Positions 28,524-37,349 of a stretch of DNA of 64,000 bases are shown here, in pieces. Each line of letters starts with the position of its first letter. Within the stretch, counting starts at the first letter, position 1. A program made the position numbers and the translations under genes. Origin of the DNA: CAJQPP01 sp963793465. Lineage in GTDB: Bacteria; Planctomycetota; Planctomycetia; Pirellulales; Pirellulaceae. The stretch spans positions 558,001-622,000 of the forward strand of contig CAWCAJ010000001.1 of assembly GCA_963793465.1 (NCBI GenBank). The letters run 5' to 3'. Under the pieces are notes generated by a model, which was not told where the DNA came from, did no database searches, and worked only from the letters and a program-made list of their open reading frames with translations.

Positions 28524-30062
28524 TCACGACCTGTTATGCGGGGCCACGGCTTGATCCAGTCGTTCCTGCAATTCCATCAATCGTGTATAGCGCAAAAACA
28601 TCCGATCGTAAGCCTTGGCGGTTCCAGGGTCCGGTTGATAACTCGCTTCTTGCGAAGGTTGAAGTGAATCCAGGAAATCGCCCCACTCCAACGTCTCGTG
28701 CTGCCGCAGATAGCGGTATTTGGCCAGGACAGCGGCACCCCAAGCGGTACCTTCGTCGGATCCGGCTAACAATCGCACCGGCGTGGCAAAGACGTCCGCC
28801 AGGATCTGTGCCAGCTGCGGCGTTTTCGTTAACCCTCCCGTCAGCACCAACTGATTTCGGGGAAAGCCCTGGCGATCCAACACCTGACATCCCAGCCGCA
28901 AATTGAACATGGTGGCCAGCAAGGCCGCCTTGGCGAGATTTCCTGCAGTGGCATTATTTCCATTCAAGCCGACCACCATTGCCGTACCGCCCCGATGGAC
29001 ACCCAGACCCGGCTCGTCATCCATAAAGGGCAAAGCCAACAAACCGCCGCACTCCGCGGGTGCCTGCAACAACGCGGGGATCACCTGATCGAAACCCGAC
29101 TGGCGATTTCCCACCAGCAAGTCACCGAACATTTCCATCACGACGTTCATAAAGGTCGTTCCATTCCGCAACCAAACCATGTTGATGGGTTTGCCATCGG
29201 GTGCACAAAAATGGTCGACCGCCCTGTCGACTCCCTGGAAAGGTCGGTCTCCTACAGAATTGGCGCACACCGAGGTGCCGAAACTCACCGATACGGTGCC
29301 TGACGCGCTGATCAATGAACCCGTCAAGGCGGCCGGTTGGTCCCCTTCGCCAGCGGCCACCGGCGTTCCGGCGGGCAATCCCAGCGAATCCGCTGCGGAT
29401 TCGCTAACGACACCGGCGTCTGCCCCCGCCAAACAAACTCGGGGCAGCAGTTCCGAGAGACTGGGAAAAGCCCCGGAAACGATTTGCTGGTATTGGGTCA
29501 ATAGTTGGCGGTCATAATCCAGAGTCTCCTGATCGATGGGGAACATGCCGGCGGCGTCACCGATACCCAGATTCCACTGGCCAGTCAGCTGGTAACTCAA
29601 CCACCCGGCAGGCGTGGTCAGGTGCCTGGCGGCTGCGGCTTGGTTTGGCTGATTGCGGGTGGTCCATAGCCAACGCACGGCTGTCATGCGTTTGGGCATT
29701 TTCACCCCCAATGCCGCCGTCAACTCGGCTTCCTCCGCGGAATTACGACTGTCGCACCACAGTCGCACTGGCCCCACGGGTTGTCCCTGTTCGTCGGCCA
29801 ACACCTCGCCGTGCATCTGGCCGGAGACGCCGATCGCCAGGACCTGCCAATCATGGCCAACCTGCTGCCACAAACGGCGGCTGGCCTGCCGTAGTGCACC
29901 TAGCCAATCTGCCGGGTCTTGTTCGTAACAACCTTCGGGCAGGCCCGGCAGCATGTCGTATTGGCCCGCGCTGACGGCCTGGGGATGTAGTTGTTCGTCG
30001 GTCAACATCAACGACAGACCTTGCGTACCCAAGTCGATTCCCAGAAAGCCCCGGTTATTCAT
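28524..30062 (-). CDS. FGGY-family carbohydrate kinase, xylulokinase-like
   Basis: 512 residues from ATG 30062, which has AGGGGAAGAG directly upstream; an in-frame start 18 codons earlier is weaker. The N-terminal ATPase motif GIDLGTQGLSLML and the xylulokinase signature GVSGQMHGEVL are present, with the second FGGY domain running from about residue 250 (GTVSVSFGTSVC) and the nucleotide loop LTGGLTKTPQLAQILAD. It phosphorylates a ketose in the cytoplasm. It is encoded 54 bases after a fucose/arabinose-type isomerase on the same strand, so the pair likely converts an aldose to a ketose phosphate. The true sugar may not be xylose. Confidence 0.88.
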   Translation of the reverse strand: MNNRGFLGIDLGTQGLSLMLTDEQLHPQAVSAGQYDMLPGLPEGCYEQDPADWLGALRQASRRLWQQVGHDWQVLAIGVSGQMHGEVLADEQGQPVGPVRLWCDSRNSAEEAELTAALGVKMPKRMTAVRWLWTTRNQPNQAAAARHLTTPAGWLSYQLTGQWNLGIGDAAGMFPIDQETLDYDRQLLTQYQQIVSGAFPSLSELLPRVCLAGADAGVVSESAADSLGLPAGTPVAAGEGDQPAALTGSLISASGTVSVSFGTSVCANSVGDRPFQGVDRAVDHFCAPDGKPINMVWLRNGTTFMNVVMEMFGDLLVGNRQSGFDQVIPALLQAPAECGGLLALPFMDDEPGLGVHRGGTAMVVGLNGNNATAGNLAKAALLATMFNLRLGCQVLDRQGFPRNQLVLTGGLTKTPQLAQILADVFATPVRLLAGSDEGTAWGAAVLAKYRYLRQHETLEWGDFLDSLQPSQEASYQPDPGTAKAYDRMFLRYTRLMELQERLDQAVAPHNRS

Positions 30063-30116
30063 CTCTTCCCCTTTGGCATTTGGCTCTGGCCACGGATTCA
30101 ATGGGCATGCAGGCAC

Positions 30117-31721
30117 TCAAAAATCCACACCACACAGGTTGACACCGATACCCAGCTCATGGGCCATCGCGGCCTTTACCTGCAGCGACTGGTCGGCGGC
30201 CGCGGCATCGTGGCAGTAATAGACCTGAATGTGATTGGCCTTGTGCTGAGCCATCATCTGATCTCGCGACACGCCATGCGTCACCGCGTGCATGATAGGC
30301 CATTGGGGCGTAGTGGCCTGCCAACGACGCTCCGTTTCCTGTGAGGGCAATGAGACAACCGACCCTCTCCCCAGATCCATCGATAACGACTGATCCTGGA
30401 TGTAGATACGGGACCAGACGATGTCTCCCGGTCTGGAGATTCCCCGCACGGTACTGCCTCCATTGGGAAAATACATGGGCGGTTGACGAAATCCCTCGGT
30501 TCCCTGCCAGCCATCGATGAAATGGGCTGGCGGAGCGGCACCACTGATCAGAAAAACCCAAACATATTCATCCGTCGTCCCGGTGCGGTCGGGATCGCCC
30601 CAGCGCAGGTCGTGCAGCGTGGATTCGACGGGTTGCGCAAGTGATTTCTGGACTCGATAGGACATCAGCCCATCCAATCCCGCGCACTCATCGACTTCAT
30701 TGAAATGCACAACCGGTTGACCAGGGAAAAGCACCCGATCGCCCTGCCGGCTGGTGACGGGAGGCCGATCGCCGTTGTTGAGCAATCCCTCCACCAGGTC
30801 GCTGGCCGGCAGCAAGTCCTTCAATCCCTGCTGGTACTGAATTCCGATCAAGTCGCAACCAAAATCATCGGCAATGCGAACGGCCGCAACGTACATCTGA
30901 CACTGGCGTCGAATCTGATCGTCCGTCAGATCGTGGACATGGTTGGGGCCGGTGTGAAATCTCATGCCTTTCGACTCCAGCCAGCTGCGAACCTCATCGG
31001 CTTCCGCTTCGGAAACCTGCGTGGACTCAAAGTACAATGCCGATTGACTCAGCCGCTCCTTGAACACGCCAAGCGGATTCAACAGGTGATCGGGAATGAT
31101 GGCGTTGAACATTCCCATGCAACCCTCATCAAAAACGCCCATGATGGCCTTCTCACCGCGTAGCTGTTGTGCCAGGTGCTGCCCCATTTGTGTCGCCACC
31201 GGGTCCAGTGTACTCACATTCAACGGTCGGACATGGCTGGTGTTGTGCTCGAACCGGCCCTGATTCAGCCAGAACGCCAGGCGGGACGTGAAGTAATCGT
31301 CAGCAAAATCCTCGCTCCACAAGGTGTGGTAGGGAATTCCGGCTTTGGTCAGTGAGCCGTTCAGGTTCAGCATGCCCACCAGACCCGGCCACTGACCGGA
31401 CCAGTTGGCCACCGTCAATATCGGGCCCCGATGGGTCGTCAGACCCGCCAATACGTGATGGGAGTACTGCCAGACGGCCTCGGCCACGATCAACGGCGCT
31501 GCCGTCGGAATGTTGCGGAAGACATCCATCCCCTCCCGCTGACTGCTGATGAATCCATGTTTCTGGGTTGGCTTGTAGGCATGGCCCCGTACCAACTGGA
31601 ATCCCTGTCGCTGCACAGCCTGTTGCAGCGCATCTTCCATGGCTTTCTGAGCGGGCCAGCAGACTTGATTGGCCGAGAGTCGCAAGTCGCCGCTGGATAT
31701 CAAGTAAACCTCGTTGGACAT
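30117..31721 (-). CDS. L-fucose/arabinose-type sugar isomerase
   Basis: 534 residues. The overall architecture matches the FucI/AraA-related isomerases found in planctomycetes: N-terminal Rossmann-like domains (GPILTVANWSGQWPG), a central GVFDEGCMGMFNA segment, and a C-terminal metal-binding half (VVHFNEVDECAGLDG; IMHAVTHGVSRDQMM; KANHIQVYYC) holding the acidic and histidine residues expected for a divalent metal. It interconverts an aldose and a ketose. It is first in a two-gene unit with the xylulokinase-like gene. No transporter or regulator for the sugar is next to it. Substrate unassigned. Confidence 0.8.
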   Translation of the reverse strand: MSNEVYLISSGDLRLSANQVCWPAQKAMEDALQQAVQRQGFQLVRGHAYKPTQKHGFISSQREGMDVFRNIPTAAPLIVAEAVWQYSHHVLAGLTTHRGPILTVANWSGQWPGLVGMLNLNGSLTKAGIPYHTLWSEDFADDYFTSRLAFWLNQGRFEHNTSHVRPLNVSTLDPVATQMGQHLAQQLRGEKAIMGVFDEGCMGMFNAIIPDHLLNPLGVFKERLSQSALYFESTQVSEAEADEVRSWLESKGMRFHTGPNHVHDLTDDQIRRQCQMYVAAVRIADDFGCDLIGIQYQQGLKDLLPASDLVEGLLNNGDRPPVTSRQGDRVLFPGQPVVHFNEVDECAGLDGLMSYRVQKSLAQPVESTLHDLRWGDPDRTGTTDEYVWVFLISGAAPPAHFIDGWQGTEGFRQPPMYFPNGGSTVRGISRPGDIVWSRIYIQDQSLSMDLGRGSVVSLPSQETERRWQATTPQWPIMHAVTHGVSRDQMMAQHKANHIQVYYCHDAAAADQSLQVKAAMAHELGIGVNLCGVDF

Positions 31722-31732
31722 AACTTTCCTTG

Positions 31733-32248
31733 TCAGTTCTGGGAATCGCCCGGTTGCATCGAGTCAGGCCATGCCTGCGACCAATAATCGTAAGTCAGGG
31801 GTGCTGCATCAAGATAGGGACCCAGGTCAGATTTCAATTGCAGGTGAATGGGGTGTTGCTGATAGGTATGGTAATCGGCCTGCGAGGCAAACCCCATTTG
31901 CATAACGACCTGCCGATCGGACATGGCACGGGGGTCTTGCAGATCCTGGAACCGCCCGACTTCCAAATCCTGGACCCCTTCAATCGCAGCCAGCTTATAC
32001 AGTTCGCCAACCAGCGATTGATAGTCGGCTTCGCTGGTATCGTCGCGCACAGTCAGCCAAACCAGATGCACGAGCCGCGGTTGGAACAACTTCGATTGCC
32101 CGGTCGCCAACGCGGTGCGACTCTGGTCAAGCTTGGGCGTGGTACTTTTCAGGGAGTCTCTGTGGATCGGATTGCACCCGCCAAAGCCGACTGATATCAA
32201 AGCCAAACACACCAGTGTCGGACAATACACCGCAGGTAACGATTTCAT
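31733..32248 (-). CDS. Lipoprotein with stress-responsive Dabb (alpha/beta barrel) domain
   Basis: 171 residues. The N-terminal hydrophobic segment ends FGGC, a likely lipobox. Residues 58-165 match the dimeric Dabb fold: LVHLVWLTVRDDTSEADY, then GVQDLEVGRFQD, then VVMQMGFASQADYHTYQQHP. Dabb domains are small ferredoxin-like barrels whose chemistry varies. The gene lies 11 bases upstream of the sugar isomerase on the same strand and may be its operon leader. Confidence 0.8.
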   Translation of the reverse strand: MKSLPAVYCPTLVCLALISVGFGGCNPIHRDSLKSTTPKLDQSRTALATGQSKLFQPRLVHLVWLTVRDDTSEADYQSLVGELYKLAAIEGVQDLEVGRFQDLQDPRAMSDRQVVMQMGFASQADYHTYQQHPIHLQLKSDLGPYLDAAPLTYDYWSQAWPDSMQPGDSQN

Positions 32249-32576
32249 GACGGTCTCCCAGGGTTGTTAAACAAAGCTCATTGTCTGGCAATCCGTGTCC
32301 GTCAATCAGCCTGCAACCGGATCCGGAAGTCCTGCACGAAGCCAGTTATCGCCACTGCCGGATTTGCGGTATCCTCGGCACTCCATGCATTGCGAGAATC
32401 CTTGGTTCCGGATGGCTGCCGGGGTGGTCTTTTGTTGTTCGTTCAGCTGAATGGCAAACCATAACGGTCACGCCACGTGGCGGTCGATTGACGGTCGTAT
32501 CCGGGCAAGACACGGATTCGCCATGGATTTGCCGACGTAACGTCTGCCTGAGGCGACCATTTGATCGGGACCTGTT
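32249..32576. other. Divergent intergenic region
   Basis: 328 bases between the Dabb lipoprotein and the photolyase-related remnant. Several short frames are present in all phases, without family features. I see no RNA or repeat here. Confidence 0.35.
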
Positions 32577-33335
32577 GTGCGTACCATTCTGCTGATTTTC
32601 CCTCACCAATTGTACCGGGACCACCCCGGTCTGGACGAGGACCCGGATTCCGTCGCATTCATCGAGGACAGCCTGTTCTTTTCCGATTGGCATTATCGGA
32701 TGCGGTTTCACAAGCAGAAGCTGTGGCTGCATCGGGCCAGCATGAAACGTCTGCAGGCGACGTGGCTGAGGGCGGGACGCCATGTCGACTACCTGGACTT
32801 CGATCCTGTGGCTCAATCCTTGCAGCGACATCTGCGGCGTCTGGCAGGACGCCGCAAAACGCGATTCCTGGTGGCTGATCCGGTCGACTTTAATGCTGCG
32901 GAAACGACTGCAGCGATTCCAACAGAACTCTCAAAACGCAACCCTGCATTTCCTGGAGACACCGGGATTCTTGAATCACCCCGAACAGAATGCGGCCTAT
33001 CGCGCGGGGACAGCTACGACTGGGTAATGGTGCCCAATGCCTATGCCATGAGTCAACATGCCGATGGTGGGCTGATTACCACGAAACCCTACTTCTCTGG
33101 CTCCGCTTATATTCTCAAGATGAGCCACTATCGCAGGGAAGCATGGTGCGACATCTGGGAGGGGTTGTATTGGAGGTGGATCTGGAAGCACCGCCAGGCG
33201 TTAAGCAAAAACCCTCGATGGTCCATGATGTGCCGGATGGCAGAAAAGATGGATCCGGGCAAACGCCATCGCCACATCCAGGTTGCGGATGACTACCTCA
33301 ATAAGCTGTCGGAGGTGTCGGGTCAGTCGTGTTGA
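32577..33335 (+). pseudogene. Photolyase-related (FeS-BCP/PhrB-type) gene remnant: frameshift plus internal deletion
   Basis: The N-terminal frame (MRTILLIFPHQLYRDHP, then FHKQKLWLHRASMK and FLVADPVDF) matches the start of deoxyribodipyrimidine photolyase-related proteins of about 500 residues. At a doubled A (32892-32893) the match passes to the next frame, which reads NATLHFLETPGFLNHPEQ and NAAYRAG. It returns to the first frame at about 33005-33015 with YDWVMVPNAYAMSQHADGG and TKPYFSGSAYILKMS, which belongs near the C-terminus. About 240 central residues, including most of the FAD-binding region, are missing. A functional enzyme is unlikely. The tail overlaps the convergent receiver gene by 38 bases. 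Confidence 0.75.
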
Positions 33336-33759
33336 TGGCGGATCGTGGAGGCAGCGAACGCAAAATGAAATCCAGGTTGGGCTTTCCTGCCACAGCATCG
33401 GCCACGCGATGCACCAACACGTCAGGGTCCACCGGTTTACAGATGAAGTCGCGAGCCCCCAGTATCAGGGCCCGTCTTTTGATGTCGTCCTCCTCGGACG
33501 CGGTCACAATGATCACCGTCAACGAGTCACTGATGACCTCGTCGCTTAGCCGTTCCAGGATCTTCAGGCCATCCAAATCCGGCATGCTGACATCCAGCAA
33601 CAGCACGTGAGGATTGAACTCTGCCATCACATGTTCGGCGGCTAGAGGATCGTTGACGCAGCGAACATCGGTGTATCCCGCATGACGCAGGTAATTGCTG
33701 AGAGTTTGCGTGATGACCGGTTCGTCATCGATCAACAGGATGCGTTGTTCCATGGACAT
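33298..33759 (-). CDS. Single-domain response regulator
   Basis: 153 residues from ATG 33759 (MSMEQRILLIDDEP). Receiver fold with acidic pocket D11-D12, phospho-acceptor D56 (LLLDVSMPD), T86 (VTASEE) and K108 (CKPVDP). A short proline-rich tail and no output domain, so it acts by protein contact or as a phosphate relay. No kinase is adjacent. The 3' end overlaps the photolyase-related remnant. Confidence 0.88.
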   Translation of the reverse strand: MSMEQRILLIDDEPVITQTLSNYLRHAGYTDVRCVNDPLAAEHVMAEFNPHVLLLDVSMPDLDGLKILERLSDEVISDSLTVIIVTASEEDDIKRRALILGARDFICKPVDPDVLVHRVADAVAGKPNLDFILRSLPPRSAINTTDPTPPTAY

Positions 33760-34013
33760 GATGTCAACACGGGAATAGGCAAAGTGGTTCAATTCTTTGG
33801 CAGGCGGGCGCCTGTCAACGGGAACTACGTTCCATTGAAACGTATTTCGTCAGCCGCCATGGGGCCCACCAATTCCCGATTGGAAGCCCGGAATCGGAGA
33901 ATCCTGATCGGGTTATGTGGTTTTTGCAGAATCTGTCAGTGCTGCTGGCTACCGCCCGGAAAAGACTTACGTAGCTTCCGACACCACCGGCAAGCCGGAG
34001 CGGACCGCGATTT

Positions 34014-35345
34014 TTACTTGCTCACGCAATACAACACGTCCCCACGCCGTAAGAGCAAACCGCCAGTGTGTGGCGTGGCGGCATACAGGACGGGTCCGCC
34101 GAAATTTCCGGCTGCCTCGCCCGCCTGTCCCTCAGTCGGTGCAGTCTCGGTCTGACGGGTCCAGAGATCATTGGTGGCCACCTCCTGCATCTCTTCAGCA
34201 TTGGCCAAAATCACGGTGACACCATCCTTGCCAAACAGGTAAATGTGCTGGCCGAGGGCCAGCGGTGTCGCCCACACGCTGCCAGCCGGTGAACGCCCCA
34301 CATAGATCTCCTGCCCGTCTTCCGCATTCAGGCAAAAAACAACGCCCTGTCGATTCACAAAATACGCTTTGCCATCGTGGACGATCGGCGAGCCAAAAGA
34401 GCTGGTCGCGCGTTCCGCTTGCCACAGCCATTTCGCCTGGAATGCGTTATCCGCATTAGAAATCTGGATCATCCCATTGGACTTGGCCGCCTGATCCCCT
34501 TCGGCTTCACTCCGTCCTGGCGAAGCCCCCATCAAAAATCTGCCCGCCCCCACCGGCACCGGCGTGGGAGTTGAGTTTCCGCCAATCTGATCAAAGTCCC
34601 AGAGACGCTTTCCCGTGTCGGGATCCAGACCGGCCAGTTTGCCACTACCACTAAGCACCAGGTGGTTGGCATCGCCAACCGGTACCAATCTGGGGCTGGC
34701 CCAGGAAGTGCCTCCCAATCCTGGAGACTTCCAGACCGCTTCACCGTCTTGCTTTTTGAGCGCCAGCACATAGGGATCCTTTTCTCGCTCGACCCACACA
34801 AACACGTGCTGCTCGTTCTGTTCCAAAGAAGCGGCCAATCCATGTCGGGCTTGCACATCTCCGTATTCCTGGGTCAGGTCCAACGCCCAGCGGAGCTTTC
34901 CGTCATGGGTCAATGCCATGAGGTTGCCCCCTTCAAAGAACGCGATCAGGCCTTCGTCATCACAAACGGGTGTGGGCGCGGCCCGGCTAACGTAGGGGTT
35001 GTTCTCCTGCGGCGTGCTGTTGGCCGCTTCGTAACGCCAGATTTCTTCACCGGTTTCCATGGACAACGCCTGGATATGCAAATTTTCCTTTTGCTTGCCG
35101 GATACGGACGTCACATAGATCTGTTGCCCGTGAATCACGGGCGTGGATTGACCGTACCCGGCCAGATCCACTTGCCACTTGAGTCCTTGCTCAGGCGACC
35201 AGGTCGTCGGCATTTCGGCTTCGCAACTGGGCCAGCCACCATTTTGAAACGAGGTCCAGGATTGAAGTCCCCAGGCATCCGCTGCCCACAGGGAAACCAA
35301 CATCAATGTCACAAGCAAATGCGTGATCCAACGAAAATTCGACAT
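34014..35345 (-). CDS. Exported PQQ-type beta-propeller protein
   Basis: 443 residues from ATG 35345 (MSNFRWITHL). The signal peptide ends around AADAWG. The body is a series of propeller blades with the tryptophan-docking pattern: GEEIWRYE, GEAVWKSP, GKRLWDFD and GQEIYVG, interspersed with G-x-V-h strands. These are the repeats of PQQ-like (PF13360-type) proteins, abundant in planctomycetes. No residues binding PQQ itself can be assigned, so it may be purely structural or bind other ligands. Located outside the cytoplasm. Confidence 0.85.
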   Translation of the reverse strand: MSNFRWITHLLVTLMLVSLWAADAWGLQSWTSFQNGGWPSCEAEMPTTWSPEQGLKWQVDLAGYGQSTPVIHGQQIYVTSVSGKQKENLHIQALSMETGEEIWRYEAANSTPQENNPYVSRAAPTPVCDDEGLIAFFEGGNLMALTHDGKLRWALDLTQEYGDVQARHGLAASLEQNEQHVFVWVEREKDPYVLALKKQDGEAVWKSPGLGGTSWASPRLVPVGDANHLVLSGSGKLAGLDPDTGKRLWDFDQIGGNSTPTPVPVGAGRFLMGASPGRSEAEGDQAAKSNGMIQISNADNAFQAKWLWQAERATSSFGSPIVHDGKAYFVNRQGVVFCLNAEDGQEIYVGRSPAGSVWATPLALGQHIYLFGKDGVTVILANAEEMQEVATNDLWTRQTETAPTEGQAGEAAGNFGGPVLYAATPHTGGLLLRRGDVLYCVSK

Positions 35346-35425
35346 GGGATTCCTCGGCAATACGGAAGGGAGACAAGGTCTGCCCAGGGCAGATGTGCAG
35401 GTGTCAGCTTAACGAAATCCACAGA

Positions 35426-35488
35426 GAACGGAAAGCGAAGGAACGGAAAGCGAATGGAACGGAAAGCGAATGGAACGGAAAGCGAATT
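35426..35488. repeat. Short tandem repeat (GGAACGGAAAGCGAAT, about four copies)
   Basis: The core GAACGGAAAGCGAA occurs four times in succession at 35426, 35441, 35457 and 35473. The spacing is 15, 16 and 16 bases. It lies in the divergent region between the PQQ-propeller gene and the DNA methyltransferase. A derived copy (GCTGAAAGCGAA) follows at about 35509. Copy number could vary by slippage. Confidence 0.85.
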
Positions 35489-35625
35489 GAGATGAAAGGG
35501 CAGGGAGCTGAAAGCGAACCCGCGGAAACAGGCGGACTGGGCCCGAACCCTTTTCAATTCGTCAGATTCCGCCACAATGGGCAGGCGGGTCACTTTCTGG
35601 AAAATCGGGTCGAGCCTGGCGAGCG

Positions 35626-36873
35626 GTGGGTTTGCAAAAAAACAAGCTTTATCAAGGCGATTGCGTCCAATTGTTGGGGCGGATCGACGCAGGTTCCATT
35701 GATCTGGTATTTGCGGATCCCCCCTTCAACATTGGCTATGAATACGACGTTTATGACGATCAAAAACAGGCGGGCGAGTATCTCGACTGGTGCGGACGGT
35801 GGATTGCGGGTGTTTATCACTGCCTGAAACCCGATGGGACCTTTTGGTTGGCGATCGGGGACGAGTTTGCCGCCGAATTGAAAATTGCCTCCCAACAGGC
35901 GGGTTTTGTCTGCCGTAGTTGGGTCATCTGGTATTACACCTTCGGGGTCAACTGCCGGCGTGGTTTCAGCCGCTCGCACACCCACCTGTTTCATATGGTC
36001 AAGGACCCCGCCAAGTTCACGTTCAACGCCGACAATCCGCAGGTCCGGGTACCCTCCGCTCGTCAATTGGTCTATGCCGATAGCCGGGCCAATCCCAAAG
36101 GCAGACTGCCCGACAATACCTGGATCATGCGGCCGCAGGATGCCCCACGCAGTTTCGCTGCTGACCATGACACCTGGTATTTTGCGCGTGTGGCGGGAAC
36201 CTTCAAGGAACGACAAGGGTTTCACGGCTGCCAAATGCCGGAACAACTGCTGGGCCGGATCATCCGGACCTGCAGCCTGCCCCAGGAAACGGTGCTGGAT
36301 CCTTTCAGTGGCAGTGGCACCACACTGGCGGTCGCCAAGAAACTGGCCCGACAATGGATGGGATTCGAGTTATCCGCAGAGTATGCGACCTACATCAATC
36401 GACGCATGACCGGAATTCGTGTCGGCGATGAACTGGACGGAGCCGCCAATCCGTTGACGAGTGCACCCAGCACCGCGGCCGGCAAACGTCGCCGAGTGGT
36501 CGGCGTTGGGAAACAGAATCGTCGCCTGCCAACGCCAGCCAACCCGTCCCTGGAAATGGGGGTTGCCGCCGCCTATCGCAAGCAGTCTGGCGGTGTTTCG
36601 GTCGATCATTTACTGTGCGATCCGACTCTCAATCAGAATTTTCTGCAGCAGTGCAAGTCCCAGAATCTGGAAGGGCACCCCGCCCTCTGGAATCAAACCC
36701 TGTTGCGGCTACGCAAGGCCGGAAAACTGAAGAAGGGGTCCGGCCAGACGCGGCCGCTGAATTTTCGCGGCATGGAGGCATTTAGTTTTGCCAGCGAAAT
36801 CGCCATGCGTTTGATCTCGGTGGATTACAAGCTGACTTTGGATGAAATGCTGTGTCACCCCGAATTCGCCTAG
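35626..36873 (+). CDS. Beta-class DNA methyltransferase (N4/N6 type)
   Basis: 415 residues. GTG 35626 is the frame start; TTG 35632 is possible. The catalytic motif IV DPPF is at residues 31-34, and the SAM-binding motif I DPFSGSGTT is near residues 226-234. The order IV-then-I defines the beta group of amino-methyltransferases. The region between (about 60-215) contains the target-recognition part, including FSRSHTHLFHMVKD. The C-terminal ~150 residues beyond the methylase fold are of unknown function. The last 32 bases overlap the start of a GIY-YIG gene, suggesting translational coupling and a shared role, perhaps restriction-modification or solitary epigenetic methylation. Confidence 0.87.
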   Translation: MGLQKNKLYQGDCVQLLGRIDAGSIDLVFADPPFNIGYEYDVYDDQKQAGEYLDWCGRWIAGVYHCLKPDGTFWLAIGDEFAAELKIASQQAGFVCRSWVIWYYTFGVNCRRGFSRSHTHLFHMVKDPAKFTFNADNPQVRVPSARQLVYADSRANPKGRLPDNTWIMRPQDAPRSFAADHDTWYFARVAGTFKERQGFHGCQMPEQLLGRIIRTCSLPQETVLDPFSGSGTTLAVAKKLARQWMGFELSAEYATYINRRMTGIRVGDELDGAANPLTSAPSTAAGKRRRVVGVGKQNRRLPTPANPSLEMGVAAAYRKQSGGVSVDHLLCDPTLNQNFLQQCKSQNLEGHPALWNQTLLRLRKAGKLKKGSGQTRPLNFRGMEAFSFASEIAMRLISVDYKLTLDEMLCHPEFA

Positions 36874-37339
36874 TCAGTTTGATCGACTGGCCGCGGACTT
36901 CGCGCCCGGTTACTCTCCATGGCAATATCGATGGGCCGCTCTGGCCATCCGCAAACGGGCTCGCCATGCCCGCAACCTGGCCGAGAGCCATTTCGCGGAC
37001 TGGCAGGATCGGCGTCTGCCCAAACGGGTGCCGTTGTCTTCGCTGCGTGAGACTTGGCGGGGTCAGCCGGGGGTTTATATTCTCTGGGCCGACTCCCGTC
37101 CTGTGTATGTCGGTGAATCCGCCCAGTTGGATCAGCGGCTTCAGCAGGTACTTGACGTGGCCGCCTGGCAGCAGTTAGGCCCAACGGCCGTGACCGTCAT
37201 CGCGGGGTTGCAGAAACATCGTCACGGCCTGCAATCCCGTCTTATCGGTCGCACACACGCGGTATTGAACTGGCCCCTGCTGGCCGCCGATTGGCGGGCA
37301 GCACAACAATCAGCCAAGTTGGTGGCCAACGTCCCGTAG
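36842..37339 (+). CDS. GIY-YIG-like nuclease-fold protein coupled to the methyltransferase
   Basis: 165 residues, overlapping the methyltransferase by 32 bases in another frame. The core GVYILW (77-82) and PVYVGES (87-93) gives the two tyrosines of a GIY-YIG domain (Y79, Y89), with R99 in LDQRL and N143 in VLNWP at the expected later positions. The position where family members carry the metal-binding glutamate appears to be Q131 (LQSRLIGR), so catalysis may be altered or lost. Residues 1-70 are a helical, basic extension. Restriction enzymes such as Eco29kI and Hpy188I have this fold. A restriction partner is therefore plausible but unproven. Confidence 0.65.
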   Translation: MKCCVTPNSPSQFDRLAADFAPGYSPWQYRWAALAIRKRARHARNLAESHFADWQDRRLPKRVPLSSLRETWRGQPGVYILWADSRPVYVGESAQLDQRLQQVLDVAAWQQLGPTAVTVIAGLQKHRHGLQSRLIGRTHAVLNWPLLAADWRAAQQSAKLVANVP

Positions 37340-37349
37340 TCTGTCAGGT

